Source: Paenibacillus brevis (lineage in GTDB: Bacteria; Bacillota; Bacilli; Paenibacillales; Paenibacillaceae). Taken from it: DNA of 64,000 bases. The notes below the pieces were generated by a model that ran no database searches, had not been told where the DNA came from, and worked only from the letters and a program-made list of their open reading frames with translations. This document shows, in pieces, positions 51,371-60,104 of the stretch (positions are counted from its first letter, which is position 1; each line of letters begins with the position of its first letter). The position numbers and the translations under genes were made by a program. The stretch is taken from the NCBI RefSeq assembly GCF_018919145.1, contig NZ_JAHLQJ010000019.1, positions 18,687-82,686 of the forward strand, written 5' to 3'.

Positions 51371-51580
51371 ATGAAGGAATATCCCGCTTCAATCTTGAAA
51401 TCGTTAACACCGGCAGGCCTCGCTATTGGCTTTTTGGCGGGGACCACCCTGGGTAGCGGCTTGTCCTTCTTGATGGAGTGGCAGCCGAACCGCCTTATTC
51501 TGACTGTCGCACTGTTAGGGTTGGCCGGAGCCGCCCTTGGCTCCGGAACTGCCGCCTACATAAAACGTAGTGTCACTTAG
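51371..51580 (+). CDS. Small two-helix membrane protein, unknown
   Basis: This 69-residue protein has two Gly/Ala-rich hydrophobic helices (about 15-35 and 43-62) separated by a short loop (MEWQPNRLI). No family is recognised. GGGGTGA lies about ten bases before the ATG and 31 bp separate it from nrdR, with a terminator directly downstream, so it is probably the last gene of the nrdR transcript. Confidence 0.6.
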   Translation: MKEYPASILKSLTPAGLAIGFLAGTTLGSGLSFLMEWQPNRLILTVALLGLAGAALGSGTAAYIKRSVT

Positions 51581-51601
51581 CAGTATTGATTCTATATTCA
51601 C

Positions 51602-51645
51602 AAAAAAGGACTTGACCGAATTCTGTTCGGCCAAGTCCTTTTTTT
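51602..51645 (+). terminator. Intrinsic terminator
   Basis: AAAAAAGGACTTG pairs with CAAGTCCTTTTTTT around an inner CCGAA/TTCGG stem. Confidence 0.92.
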
Positions 51646-51708
51646 GCTGTCCGTTTATAGTATATGGAAGTTGAAGCAGAAAAACATTAGGGATTAACGT
51701 ATGAATTT

Positions 51709-51762
51709 TTTACATTGCGTTAACATAACCAATACACGACCTTTATACTTGCTTCTTATAAT
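51709..51762 (+). promoter_or_regulatory. Pho box and promoter of pstSCAB
   Basis: Four hexamers lie at an exact 11-bp period: TTTACA (51709), TTAACA (51720), AATACA (51731) and TTTATA (51742). A consensus TATAAT follows at 51757-51762 with no normal -35. This is the standard structure of a PhoP-activated promoter. Confidence 0.88.
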
Positions 51763-51799
51763 CGATATTGTACAAACAAATAAGGGGGAAACCTGAATC

Positions 51800-52744
51800 A
51801 TGAAGAAAAGTTTGATGTTGGTTATGACTATTTTATTGACTGTAACACTTGCAGCATGTGGACAAGGCTCGAACACGAACAACACGGCTTCGAACACGCC
51901 TGATACATCGTCCAACACGGGCAGCACAAATAATACAGCAACTGAACAAACAGAAGAATTGAGCGGCTCCGTACTTGCAGTAGGTTCTTCCGCACTTCAA
52001 CCGCTTGTTGATGAAGCTTCCAAGAAGTTCATGGATCTGAACCCTAAAGTATCGATTCAAGTGCAAGGCGGCGGTAGCGGTACTGGCTTGACTCAAGTCT
52101 CAGGCGGCCAAGCGGATATCGGTAACTCCGATGTGTTCGCAGAAGAGAAGCTTGAAGCTGGACCGGCTGCAGAGTTGGTTGACCATCAAGTAGCTGTAGT
52201 AGCCATGGCAGCGGTTGTTAATCCGGAAGTAGGCGTGGATAACCTGACCAAAGATCAATTGGTTAAGATTTTCTCGGGCGAAGTGAAGAACTGGAGTGAA
52301 GTTGGCGGTGCGGATCAAGCAATCCAAATCGTAAACAGACCTTCGAGCTCCGGTACGCGTGCTACTTTTGAAAAATATGCATTGGGTACAAAGACAGAAG
52401 ACCTTGAAGGATCAATCCAAGAGGATTCCTCGGGTACCGTAAAAAAGCTGGTTGCTGAAACTCCTGGCGCGATCGGTTACCTGGCTCTTTCCTACCTGGA
52501 TGACTCCGTAAAGACTGTGAAATATGAAGGCGTTGAAGCAAGTATAGAAAATGTAACAAACGGCAGTTATCTGGTGTGGGCATACGAGCACATGTATACA
52601 AAAGGTGAGCCGACCGGAGCTGTCAAGGCATTCCTCGACTTCATGGTTTCCGAAGCAGTTCATGAGGATATCGTTGAACTTGGCTACATTCCTATCTCGG
52701 AAATGCAAGTAACACGCGATGTTGACGGCAACATTACCAAATAA
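51800..52744 (+). CDS. pstS: Phosphate-binding lipoprotein PstS
   Basis: This 314-residue substrate-binding lipoprotein has a signal peptide ending in LAAC (lipidated Cys20), then an Asn/Thr/Ser-rich linker (21-53). The phosphate-binding fold follows with GSSALQPLVDEA, GGGSGTGLTQVSGGQADIGNSD and NRPSSSGTRATFEKY, which carry the serine, aspartate and arginine ligands. It captures phosphate outside the membrane for PstCAB. The Pho box upstream predicts strong induction on phosphate limitation, and a hairpin separates it from pstC. Confidence 0.95.
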   Translation: MKKSLMLVMTILLTVTLAACGQGSNTNNTASNTPDTSSNTGSTNNTATEQTEELSGSVLAVGSSALQPLVDEASKKFMDLNPKVSIQVQGGGSGTGLTQVSGGQADIGNSDVFAEEKLEAGPAAELVDHQVAVVAMAAVVNPEVGVDNLTKDQLVKIFSGEVKNWSEVGGADQAIQIVNRPSSSGTRATFEKYALGTKTEDLEGSIQEDSSGTVKKLVAETPGAIGYLALSYLDDSVKTVKYEGVEASIENVTNGSYLVWAYEHMYTKGEPTGAVKAFLDFMVSEAVHEDIVELGYIPISEMQVTRDVDGNITK

Positions 52745-52773
52745 TTTATTACCTACAACAACATAAGGTCAGC

Positions 52774-52797
52774 AAAGAGGCGAGCATTCGCCTCTTT
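52774..52797 (+). other. Hairpin between pstS and pstC
   Basis: AAAGAGGCGA and TCGCCTCTTT form a perfect 10-bp stem with a GCAT loop. There is no long T tract. Such a structure can protect the pstS 3' end and reduce readthrough into pstC, giving excess binding protein. Confidence 0.7.
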
Positions 52798-52823
52798 CTG
52801 TGCTGAACAAAGGGAGAGGTACT

Positions 52824-53726
52824 ATGGCTCGTTCCAACGATAGCCGCAGAGTGAAACAGCATATCATCGAAGAATGGACAGGGAAAATTCTTACGTCCTT
52901 GTGTATCGTTCTATTAGTCGTGACCATCTTCTCAATGGTCTATTTTGTCGCGACTAAGGGTCTGAGCTCATTTTTCAAGAATGGAATCAGCTTGGCCGAG
53001 ATGCTCGGGGGGACCTCGTGGAAGCCGGAAGGAAATCCGCCGATGTTCGGTGCTCTGCCGTTCATTTTCGGGTCCTTTGCGACGTCTATGCTTGCAGCGG
53101 TAATCTCTGCTCCGCTCAGTATCTGCGCGGCTCTGTTCATGGTGGAGATTATGCCGAAGCTGGGGAAAAAGGTGCTGCAGCCGGCAATTGAATTGCTCGC
53201 CGGGATTCCTTCCGTTGTCTATGGATTCGTCGGCCTGAGTGTTATCGTTCCATTATACCGGGATATATTCCCGGGACAAGGTCTCGGAATATTGGCAGGT
53301 GCTTCTGTATTGTCTGTCATGATTCTGCCTACGATGACTTCGATTGCTACCGATGCGCTTCGGGCTCTGCCAGCCGGCCTGAAAGAAGGCTCCTATGCGC
53401 TGGGCGCAACCCGCTGGCAGACGCTCTCGCGAACGGTCATTCCCACTACGCTTCCTGCCTTGATGACAGGAGTCGTGCTTGGAATGGCACGTGCATTTGG
53501 CGAGGCGCTGGCTGTGCAGATGGTTATCGGGAACGCACCGCATATTCCGAATTCCTTGTTCCAATCCACCTCCACGCTTACAAGTGTGATCACACTAAGT
53601 ATGGGGAACACGGTTATGGGCTCGATCCAGAACAATGTCCTGTGGACGCTTGCTCTGATTCTGCTGCTGATGACCTTTGTCTTCGTCTTCATTGTACGCT
53701 GGCTTGAAAGGAGAGCAATTCGATGA
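52824..53726 (+). CDS. pstC: Phosphate ABC transporter permease PstC
   Basis: This 300-residue permease has six membrane helices and the binding-protein-dependent transport motif EGSYALGATRWQTLSRTVIPTTLPALMTG, whose EAA loop contacts PstB. Upstream, PPMFGALPFIFGSFATSMLAAVISAPLS is typical of PstC. GGGAGAGG lies four bases before ATG 52824; the frame is also open from 52800. Its stop overlaps the pstA start by ATGA. Confidence 0.94.
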   Translation: MARSNDSRRVKQHIIEEWTGKILTSLCIVLLVVTIFSMVYFVATKGLSSFFKNGISLAEMLGGTSWKPEGNPPMFGALPFIFGSFATSMLAAVISAPLSICAALFMVEIMPKLGKKVLQPAIELLAGIPSVVYGFVGLSVIVPLYRDIFPGQGLGILAGASVLSVMILPTMTSIATDALRALPAGLKEGSYALGATRWQTLSRTVIPTTLPALMTGVVLGMARAFGEALAVQMVIGNAPHIPNSLFQSTSTLTSVITLSMGNTVMGSIQNNVLWTLALILLLMTFVFVFIVRWLERRAIR

Positions 53727-54610
53727 GCGCAAAAACAGTAGACAGAATAGCAACCGGGGTCATCATATTATTTGCTGGCATCATTGTTCTCATTATGGTG
53801 GGCCTGCTTGGATTTATATTGGTAAGAGGACTTGGTCATATCAGCTTTGACTTCCTAACCTCTCCGCCGGAGACGATCCGTGCAGGCGGAGGAATCGGAC
53901 CGCAGTTGTTCAATTCCTTGTTCCTTCTGGTGCTTACGCTTATTATTACGGTTCCGCTCGGTTTAGGCGCAGGAATCTATATGAGTCAATATGCCAAGCC
54001 GGGAAAGGTAACAGACTCTATTCGCCTGATCGTTGAAGTGCTCTCTTCCTTTCCGTCCATCGTTGTAGGCTTGTTCGGCCTCCTGGTATTTGTTAATACG
54101 TTTGGCTTTGGATTCTCCCTGTTCTCCGGTGCGTTGGCGCTGACGGTATTTAACCTGCCGTTAATGGTGCGGATTACTGAGCAAGGCCTGGCAAGTGTGC
54201 CGCAGGCACAGAAGGAAGCCAGTCTGGCCCTGGGGTTGTCCAAATGGAAAACGATCCGCTCGGTTATGCTTCCGATTGCGCTGCCAGTTATCCTGACAGG
54301 AACCATTCTGGCCGCCGGACGTGTCTTCGGAGAAGCGGCAGCCTTGTTATTTACGGCCGGTATGAGCAGCCCACGGCTTGACTTTACGGATTGGAATCCG
54401 TTCAGCCCGATGTCGCCGCTGAATCCGTTCCGTCCTGCCGAGACGCTGGCCGTGCATATCTGGAAGGTCAACTCGGAAGGGCTTGCCCCCGATGCGCCTG
54501 AAATTGCTGCAGGTGCTTCAGCCGTGCTGATCTTGACGGTTCTGTTGTTTAACCTGTTGGCCCGCTTTGTCGGACGCCAGCTCCAGAAGAAATTTACGGC
54601 ATCGAGATAG
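53723..54610 (+). CDS. pstA: Phosphate ABC transporter permease PstA
   Basis: This 295-residue permease partner of PstC has an N-terminal helix, then [39 protein letters not shown] helices and the EAA loop [30 protein letters not shown]. It forms the membrane channel with PstC. It is translationally coupled to pstC and followed 10 bp later by pstB copy 2. Confidence 0.95.
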   Translation: MSAKTVDRIATGVIILFAGIIVLIMVGLLGFILVRGLGHISFDFLTSPPETIRAGGGIGPQLFNSLFLLVLTLIITVPLGLGAGIYMSQYAKPGKVTDSIRLIVEVLSSFPSIVVGLFGLLVFVNTFGFGFSLFSGALALTVFNLPLMVRITEQGLASVPQAQKEASLALGLSKWKTIRSVMLPIALPVILTGTILAAGRVFGEAAALLFTAGMSSPRLDFTDWNPFSPMSPLNPFRPAETLAVHIWKVNSEGLAPDAPEIAAGASAVLILTVLLFNLLARFVGRQLQKKFTASR

Positions 54611-54620
54611 GAGGATACCC

Positions 54621-55379
54621 ATGCGTAATATTGTAATGTCTACGAAGGATCTTAATGTGTTTTATGGAGAAAAGCATGCGGTTAAAAGCCTCTCGCTTGA
54701 CTTTGCGGCCAAGGAAGTCACGGCGCTTATCGGGCCTTCGGGCTGCGGGAAGTCTACATTTCTGCGCAGCTTGAACCGGATGAATGACTTGATTGCGGAT
54801 GCGCGAATTACCGGAGAGATTCGAATTGGAGAAGAGGATATAAACCACCCCAAGACAGATGTGGTCCTGCTGCGGCAAAAGATTGGCATGGTTTGGCAAA
54901 GACCGAATCCTTTCCATAAGTCGATTTATGAAAATATTGCTTTCGGCCCGCGTTACCACGGGATTCGAGACAAGAAAAAGCTGGATGAGATCGTGGAGAA
55001 CTCCCTGCGCAAGGCTGCGCTCTGGGAGGAGACCAAGGACCGTTTGAACCGTTCAGCATTGTCGCTCTCTGGGGGGCAGCAGCAACGACTGTGCATCGCG
55101 AGATCCATTGCTGTAAGTCCGGATATCATCCTGATGGATGAGCCCGCTTCAGCCTTGGACCCGGTATCCAGCGCCAAAGTTGAGGAATTGATCGCCGAGC
55201 TGAAGCGGGAATATTGTATCGTCATCGTAACCCATAATATGCAGCAAGCAGCCCGGGTATCGGATTATACCGCGTTCTTCCTGATGGGAGATCTGGTAGA
55301 GTATGGGGCGACAGATCAAATTTTCACCAATCCAGTGGATAAACGTACCCATGATTACATTTCGGGAAGGTTCGGCTAA
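54621..55379 (+). CDS. pstB: Phosphate ABC transporter ATP-binding protein PstB, copy 2
   Basis: This 252-residue ATPase starts at ATG 54621, six bases after AGGAGG. Motifs are Walker [11 protein letters not shown]-loop [24 protein letters not shown], signature LSGGQQQRL, Walker [14 protein letters not shown] and [10 protein letters not shown]. It differs from copy 1 by many substitutions, for example VWQRPNPFH against VFQQPNPFP, so it is an older paralogue rather than a recent duplicate. Its place in the pstSCA operon makes it the main ATPase of that transporter. Confidence 0.94.
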   Translation: MRNIVMSTKDLNVFYGEKHAVKSLSLDFAAKEVTALIGPSGCGKSTFLRSLNRMNDLIADARITGEIRIGEEDINHPKTDVVLLRQKIGMVWQRPNPFHKSIYENIAFGPRYHGIRDKKKLDEIVENSLRKAALWEETKDRLNRSALSLSGGQQQRLCIARSIAVSPDIILMDEPASALDPVSSAKVEELIAELKREYCIVIVTHNMQQAARVSDYTAFFLMGDLVEYGATDQIFTNPVDKRTHDYISGRFG

Positions 55380-55478
55380 GCCCGGTTCGGAATGATATTT
55401 GGAACATGGATGAAATTGGAGTAATATAGGGATGGTGCTTGTACGCACCGTATCCCATACATACAGGAGACGTCATCC

Positions 55479-56114
55479 ATGAACATACTGGAGTGGATTG
55501 AGGAGATGTTCCGCAGCTATGGCTATTTCGTGCTATTGTGCGGGCTTCCTCTGGATTTCATCGCTCTTCCGATCCCGCCGGGACAAACGACACTCACCTA
55601 TACCGGTTATTTGGCGTTTAAGGGAACGCTTGAATTGCTGCCGGCTATCCTGGTTGCTTATGCAGGGTCAGTCATAGGAATTACCGTTACGTATTTGATT
55701 GGCCATCATGTGGGGGCACCTCTGCTCCAGCAATACGGAAAGTGGTTCTTGATCAAGCCCTCCCACTTGGAGCGAACGCGGAGAACATATGATAAATACG
55801 GAAATAAAATGCTGTTTATCAGCTTCTTCATTCCTGGAGTAAGACAACTCTTCGGTTATTTCGTAGGAATCATTAAGATTCCATACAAGACCTTTGCATT
55901 GTATGCTTACCCTGGGGCGCTGATCTGGGTCACTGCCTTTATTGGCATCGGCTATATCTTTGGAGAACAATGGCATTTGGTCATACGTCTTGTCGAGAAG
56001 TATCTGGCTTTCTTCTTTGGTGGAGTGTTCGCCTTGATCGTGCTTTTGCTGGCGATGAGATGGAGAAAGTGGAAGCGATGGCAGCTACGCCGAACTGAGG
56101 TCGATAAGAAGTGA
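55479..56114 (+). CDS. DedA-family membrane protein
   Basis: This 211-residue protein has DedA/VTT features: a re-entrant segment LPLDFIALPIPPGQTTLTYTGYLA, GSVIGITVTYLIGHHVG, KYGNKMLFISFFIPGVRQLFGYFVGI, and a C-terminal membrane helix with a basic tail. DedA proteins include flippases for undecaprenyl phosphate and phosphatidylethanolamine; which substrate applies here is unknown. CAGGAG precedes the ATG. It lies 99 bp after the pst operon with a hairpin (about 55429-55455) between them. Confidence 0.85.
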   Translation: MNILEWIEEMFRSYGYFVLLCGLPLDFIALPIPPGQTTLTYTGYLAFKGTLELLPAILVAYAGSVIGITVTYLIGHHVGAPLLQQYGKWFLIKPSHLERTRRTYDKYGNKMLFISFFIPGVRQLFGYFVGIIKIPYKTFALYAYPGALIWVTAFIGIGYIFGEQWHLVIRLVEKYLAFFFGGVFALIVLLLAMRWRKWKRWQLRRTEVDKK

Positions 56115-56119
56115 GCGAA

Positions 56120-56428
56120 TTATGTTAAAAAGTCAGTTAAGACGCTCTGTCCTTTATTTTTTTCTGCTTCCTGTTGTAATTTAATGAGGGATAGAAATGA
56201 GAAAAATTCGCCCAACGTGCTAAGACCGGCTGCGATGATTGCAAGATCATCGGCGGACAAGTCACTTAGGACAATTTCTTTGTTTTTTCCTGTGCCATTA
56301 CCCGTGCTTTTGATACCTGCCTTTTTTCTGCCGGCCAAATGTACCACCCGCTTAAGATCATCTTGTTCTATGATGTATGTTATGCTCGGCGAAGATGGAT
56401 GCAATGGGCGGGCTTGAAATATAGGCAC
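56120..56428 (-). CDS. Hypothetical protein of about 100 residues
   Basis: No family is recognised. The frame encodes a basic central part (RKKAGIKSTGNGTGKNKEI) followed by an amphipathic half, LSDLSADDLAIIAAGLSTLGEFFSFLSLIKLQQEAEK. The latter has a regular heptad-like pattern and no membrane segment of full length. The start is uncertain: GTG 56428 and TTG 56404 both lack a clear ribosome site. It is convergent with the DedA gene, only 5 bp apart. Confidence 0.45.
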   Translation of the reverse strand: MPIFQARPLHPSSPSITYIIEQDDLKRVVHLAGRKKAGIKSTGNGTGKNKEIVLSDLSADDLAIIAAGLSTLGEFFSFLSLIKLQQEAEKNKGQSVLTDFLT

Positions 56429-56496
56429 CCCCGTGCCGTGACAATTAGTTAGGGCTCTTAATATGATACCCTATACTGATGTGAGGAGGGGAAAGC

Positions 56497-56601
56497 ATGT
56501 CGGGATGCAATGAAGTTGGCGTTGGAGGACTTTGGACATCTACAGGTGTGATTCTTGTGTTGTTTATCCTGCTGGTGATTATCTCCAGAACATTCGTATA
56601 A
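56497..56601 (+). CDS. YjcZ-like small sporulation membrane protein
   Basis: This 34-residue ORF begins with ATG after GAGGAGGGG. It reads MSGCNEVGVGGLWTSTGV and then one hydrophobic helix (ILVLFILLVIISRTFV). A short Gly-rich head starting MSG followed by a VLFILLVII helix is the hallmark of the YjcZ family of tiny spore-former proteins, which are made during sporulation. A hairpin terminator lies 17 bp downstream. Family assignment is by pattern only. Confidence 0.75.
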   Translation: MSGCNEVGVGGLWTSTGVILVLFILLVIISRTFV

Positions 56602-56617
56602 CTTAAGAATTTGCATG

Positions 56618-56647
56618 TAAAGAGCACTGCTGAAGCAGTGCTCTTTA
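56618..56647. terminator. Perfect hairpin terminator after the YjcZ-like gene
   Basis: TAAAGAGCACTGC and GCAGTGCTCTTTA form a perfect 13-bp stem with a TGAA loop. The T residues are few, so efficiency is uncertain; it is symmetric. Confidence 0.7.
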
Positions 56648-56964
56648 CTATTTCATTATATTGTCAAAAGATATAGAAATTCTGATAAATAACAACAATA
56701 TATTACATTTAACAATGATTTCCTATTTCCTTTCACACAAAAGACACAGAGGTCGTTATAATGAGTATTGAGGGGTAATTTACTTTTTCTTCCTATATAC
56801 CGCACTATTTCCACTTTTATTTGCGGCAAATAACCTTCGATCCTATCCCTTAAGTGATTAAGCAGAGGAGGTGAGCACAAAGCAGATCCAGTTTAAATGG
56901 ACAAGCAGGGAGTAATTTCGTTCAGGTGATTTTCGTTTTCAAAAAAATGAAGGAGGGATTTCTA
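56648..56964 (+). other. AT-rich leader region of the LPMO gene
   Basis: About 300 bp without a supported gene. TATAAT at 56757-56762 is a possible -10 but has no good -35. AGAGGAGGTG near 56866 precedes a 14-codon frame with no ribosome-site spacing. Nothing else was recognised. Confidence 0.4.
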
Positions 56965-58314
56965 ATGACTGAAGCTCGTTATACCCGTTCATTGTATTTG
57001 AAGGCACTTGGTTCACTCGGAGTTTTCCTCTTTGCGTGCATCTGTATGTTTGTGCTTACCGAGAAGGCATTCGCACATGGATATGTTGAATCCCCAGGGA
57101 GTCGGGCTTATTTATGCAAGCTTGGTCAGAACAGTGATTGCGGCGCTGTGGTGTATGAACCACAGAGTCTGGAGGCACCGAAGGGATTCCCTGCGGCCGG
57201 TCCGGCAGATGGTAAGATTGCCAGTGCTGGCGGAATATTCCCTAAGCTGGACGAACAATCGTCCAGTCGCTGGACCAAGGTTAACATGACTGCCGGCCAG
57301 AAGACATTCACCTGGACTTTAACCGCTCCCCATGCCACTTCAAGCTGGAAATACTATATTACGAAGCCGGACTGGAATCCGAATGCGCCGCTAACACGCG
57401 ATTCATTTGATTTAACTCCGTTTCATTCCGTCAATTATGGTGGAGTTCAACCTCCATATACGTACACAGACACGCTGAATGTTCCTGCCCGGACAGGCTA
57501 TCATGTCATTCTGGCGGTATGGGAAATTGCGGATACGGCAAATGCCTTCTACAATGTCATTGATGTTAACTTTGGAGGAAGCAACCCCGTGGACAATCAG
57601 GCTCCGACAGCACCAGGAAGCTTATCCTACTCCAATGTAACCTCGACGACAGCAACCCTTTCCTGGTCGGCTTCAACGGATAATGTTGGCGTGACTGGTT
57701 ACCGGATTTACCGGGGAACAACTCAAATCGGCTCGGTATCGGGGGCGGTTCTTAGCTATACGGCAACCGGGCTCAGTCCCGCTACGGCTTATACCTTTCA
57801 GGTCAAAGCTATTGATGCAGCAGGGAATCTGTCCGCCGGCAGTAATACAGTCAGCTTGACGACCGGCACAGCGGCCCCGGATACGCAAGCGCCGTCTGCT
57901 CCAGGTAATCTCCATGTGATGGGGACGCCTACGGCTTCCAGTGTGCAACTGATGTGGAATGCGGCTACGGATAATGTGGGTGTGATCGGTTATAAGGTCT
58001 ATCGCGGCGCCAATCTGGTCGCGACTCTATCTGGTGCGACAACTTCATACACTGTAACCGGCTTATCCGCGAATACAACGTATTCCTTCACAGTTAAAGC
58101 GATAGATGCAGCAGGTAATGAATCAGCGGCAAGCAATTCGGTCAGCGCCACAACGGCCTCCGCCTCCAGCGCCCAGCCTTGGGCTGCCGGGGTAGCCTAT
58201 GAGGTTGGAGATCTCGTCAGCTACAATGGCAGCACCTACGAATGCCGCCAAGCGCATACTTCATTGACAGGCTGGGAGCCTAACGTTGTTCCCGCCCTCT
58301 GGCTGCTGAAATAA
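56965..58314 (+). CDS. Secreted chitin-active lytic polysaccharide monooxygenase (AA10-FnIII-FnIII-CBM5)
   Basis: The 449-residue product from ATG 56965 (AAGGAGGG seven bases upstream) has a signal peptide ending AFA before His38. This His becomes residue 1 ([10 protein letters not shown]) and with the second histidine in [14 protein letters not shown] forms the copper histidine brace. The AA10 catalytic domain spans about 38-220. Two fibronectin type III repeats follow (about 225-310 and 318-403; both contain SxxTDNVGV.GY.(I/V)YRG), then a C-terminal CBM5/12 chitin-binding module ([28 protein letters not shown]). It oxidatively cuts crystalline chitin or cellulose outside the cell. Confidence 0.93.
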   Translation: MTEARYTRSLYLKALGSLGVFLFACICMFVLTEKAFAHGYVESPGSRAYLCKLGQNSDCGAVVYEPQSLEAPKGFPAAGPADGKIASAGGIFPKLDEQSSSRWTKVNMTAGQKTFTWTLTAPHATSSWKYYITKPDWNPNAPLTRDSFDLTPFHSVNYGGVQPPYTYTDTLNVPARTGYHVILAVWEIADTANAFYNVIDVNFGGSNPVDNQAPTAPGSLSYSNVTSTTATLSWSASTDNVGVTGYRIYRGTTQIGSVSGAVLSYTATGLSPATAYTFQVKAIDAAGNLSAGSNTVSLTTGTAAPDTQAPSAPGNLHVMGTPTASSVQLMWNAATDNVGVIGYKVYRGANLVATLSGATTSYTVTGLSANTTYSFTVKAIDAAGNESAASNSVSATTASASSAQPWAAGVAYEVGDLVSYNGSTYECRQAHTSLTGWEPNVVPALWLLK

Positions 58315-58351
58315 CGAATAGGCCTGTCCCAAAAGCCTCCATCGAATGATT

Positions 58352-58548
58352 CTGCGTATGCATATTAGTGGCAACGTGTGAAGTGTGCTTACGATCGCTG
58401 TTGTTCACGGATTTATTTGATTTGAATAAATCATAGCAAGGTAGAAATCCGATCACAAAGGCGAACGCTAGCGAGCTTATGCTCTCGAAGCAGCTTTCCT
58501 GCAGAAAGCCTTTGCTGCACACTTCACACTTATGTCTTTATTACGCAG
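58352..58548. repeat. MITE-like element with nested inverted repeats
   Basis: GTGTGAAGTGTGC (58376-58388) and its perfect complement GCACACTTCACAC (58517-58529) bracket about 130 bp. Outside them CTGCGTA (58352-58358) and TACGCAG (58542-58548) form a second inverted pair. The interior contains smaller palindromes and no plausible gene. It occupies most of the gap after the LPMO gene. Confidence 0.6.
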
Positions 58549-58621
58549 GCTCTTAGCCCGGCTTTATGGGAGCTTAGCCTTCGCCAAGTCAAGAAATTCT
58601 ATGCAGTAGGAGCTCTTAATG

Positions 58622-58667
58622 CAAACAGGCCTCCCCTCAGGCTTTTGGGAAGGCCTCTTCCTGTTTG
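58622..58667. terminator. Hairpin between the MITE-like element and fabV
   Basis: CAAACAGG (58622-58629) and CCTGTTTG (58660-58667) enclose an inner GGCCTCCCC-type palindrome. It may terminate fabV, about 100 bp away, but has no T tract on that strand. Confidence 0.4.
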
Positions 58668-58769
58668 AAATCAGCGAACAACAGCAATCATAAGAACATT
58701 TTCTCGTCTGCTTCCTTGCGTATTTTATATGTTCAACTGATGATGAACGAACGCTGCTTTCCGCTGTCA

Positions 58770-59963
58770 TTAAGATATTACATTTTGTACCGCAACCTCA
58801 GGGTCGCAATCCGCTTCATAATCCACGCCATCTGTCTCAAAGCCGAATAATTGGAAGAACTCCTTGCGGAATCCTTCAAGGTCAGTAAGCTGAAATACAT
58901 TATTTGTCTCCAGCTCTGCCCAAATGCGGCTTACCTCGTCTTGGATATCCTCCCGCATTTCCCAATCATCCAGGCGAATCCGCTCCATTGAATCAACAGG
59001 TACCGATCTCTCTGTATAAAGACGCTCAGTGAATAAGCGATACATTTGCTCAATAGTGCCTTCGTGAAGACCATGTTCCTTCATCGTCTTGTACAAGACC
59101 GACATATATAACGGCACTACCGGAATTGCGGAACTGGATTGCGTGACGAGTGCTTTGGTCACTGCGACATAGGCGCCGCCTCCACCGGCAGACAGTTGCT
59201 CGTGAAGCTCTCTGGCGGTTTGCTCCAAATGGTCCTTAGCTTTGCCGATGGTGCCTTCGCGGTAAATAGGCTGAGTGATCTGAGAGCCTATATAGGAGAA
59301 GGCTATCGTAACGGCATGCGGGGCCAGGACACCGGCAGCATTAAGGACCTTAATCCAATCCTGCCAGTCCTCGCCGCCCATCACTTTTACCGTGTGTTCA
59401 ATTTCCTGCTCCGATGCAGGGTCAAGCGTAACCAGGCTGACTTCTCCTGTATGGAAATTAACAGTCTTGTTCGTGTAGCTCTGTCCTATCGGCTTCAGTA
59501 CAGAGGTGTAGGTTTCTTCTGTCTTGGAATCATGCCGGCGGGCAGTGGCAACACTGTAAATGATCAAATCCACCTGGCCCAATTCCTTAGCGATGACATC
59601 TGCTGTCTTCTGCTTGGTCTCGAGGGTGAATGCATCTCCAGTCACGCTGAAGGAACGGAGTCCTGCGTTATGGGCAGCTTCCTCAAAGGCTGCTGAATGA
59701 TACCATCCGGCGGAAGCCGTCCGTGAACCGCTTGCTGCGCTTGGGCGATATACGCCGATGGTATTGGCCCCTGCGCCAAAAGCGGCCACAATTCTGGAGG
59801 CTAAGCCGTATCCGGTTGAGGCGCCGATGACGAGAACATTTTTCGGGCCGGAAATTCCTGGACGATGTTGTACATACTCGATTTGCTGCTGCACCTGACG
59901 GGCACATCCCTTCGGATGCGCAGTCGTGCAAATAAATCCCCGGGTACGTGGTTTAATTATCAT
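58770..59963 (-). CDS. fabV: Enoyl-ACP/trans-2-enoyl-CoA reductase FabV
   Basis: This 397-residue member of the FabV/TER family has a Rossmann motif VLVIGASTGYGLASRI near residue 45, and VDLIIYSVATARR. The Y-x8-K active site characteristic of FabV is in QPIYREGTIGKAKDHLEQ, with the C-terminal domain ending FQLFGFETDGVDYEADCDPE. It reduces 2-enoyl thioesters with NADH and in some bacteria confers triclosan tolerance. Whether it acts on ACP or CoA substrates here is not decidable from sequence. AAAGGAT lies 11 bases before the ATG. Confidence 0.93.
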   Translation of the reverse strand: MIIKPRTRGFICTTAHPKGCARQVQQQIEYVQHRPGISGPKNVLVIGASTGYGLASRIVAAFGAGANTIGVYRPSAASGSRTASAGWYHSAAFEEAAHNAGLRSFSVTGDAFTLETKQKTADVIAKELGQVDLIIYSVATARRHDSKTEETYTSVLKPIGQSYTNKTVNFHTGEVSLVTLDPASEQEIEHTVKVMGGEDWQDWIKVLNAAGVLAPHAVTIAFSYIGSQITQPIYREGTIGKAKDHLEQTARELHEQLSAGGGGAYVAVTKALVTQSSSAIPVVPLYMSVLYKTMKEHGLHEGTIEQMYRLFTERLYTERSVPVDSMERIRLDDWEMREDIQDEVSRIWAELETNNVFQLTDLEGFRKEFFQLFGFETDGVDYEADCDPEVAVQNVIS

Positions 59964-60104
59964 ATAGAAGGTCGATCCTTTCTTTACCTAATTGAAGCTA
60001 TTTCAAATTTGGAGAATCCTTGTTCTATTGTAACATGCCTTTTAAGTGAGCAATAGAGTTCGGAAAAGGTTCGAATTCATTAGAGTGTTTTTGATTATTT
60101 GTGA

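Noticed and set aside
56872..56917. 14-codon GTG frame ([14 protein letters not shown]) before the LPMO gene
   Set aside because: The GTG overlaps the AGGAGG block, leaving no spacer, and there is no attenuator structure after it.
58280..58522. 80-codon minus-strand frame across the MITE-like element
   Set aside because: It runs through the inverted repeats, overlaps the end of the LPMO gene and has no ribosome site.
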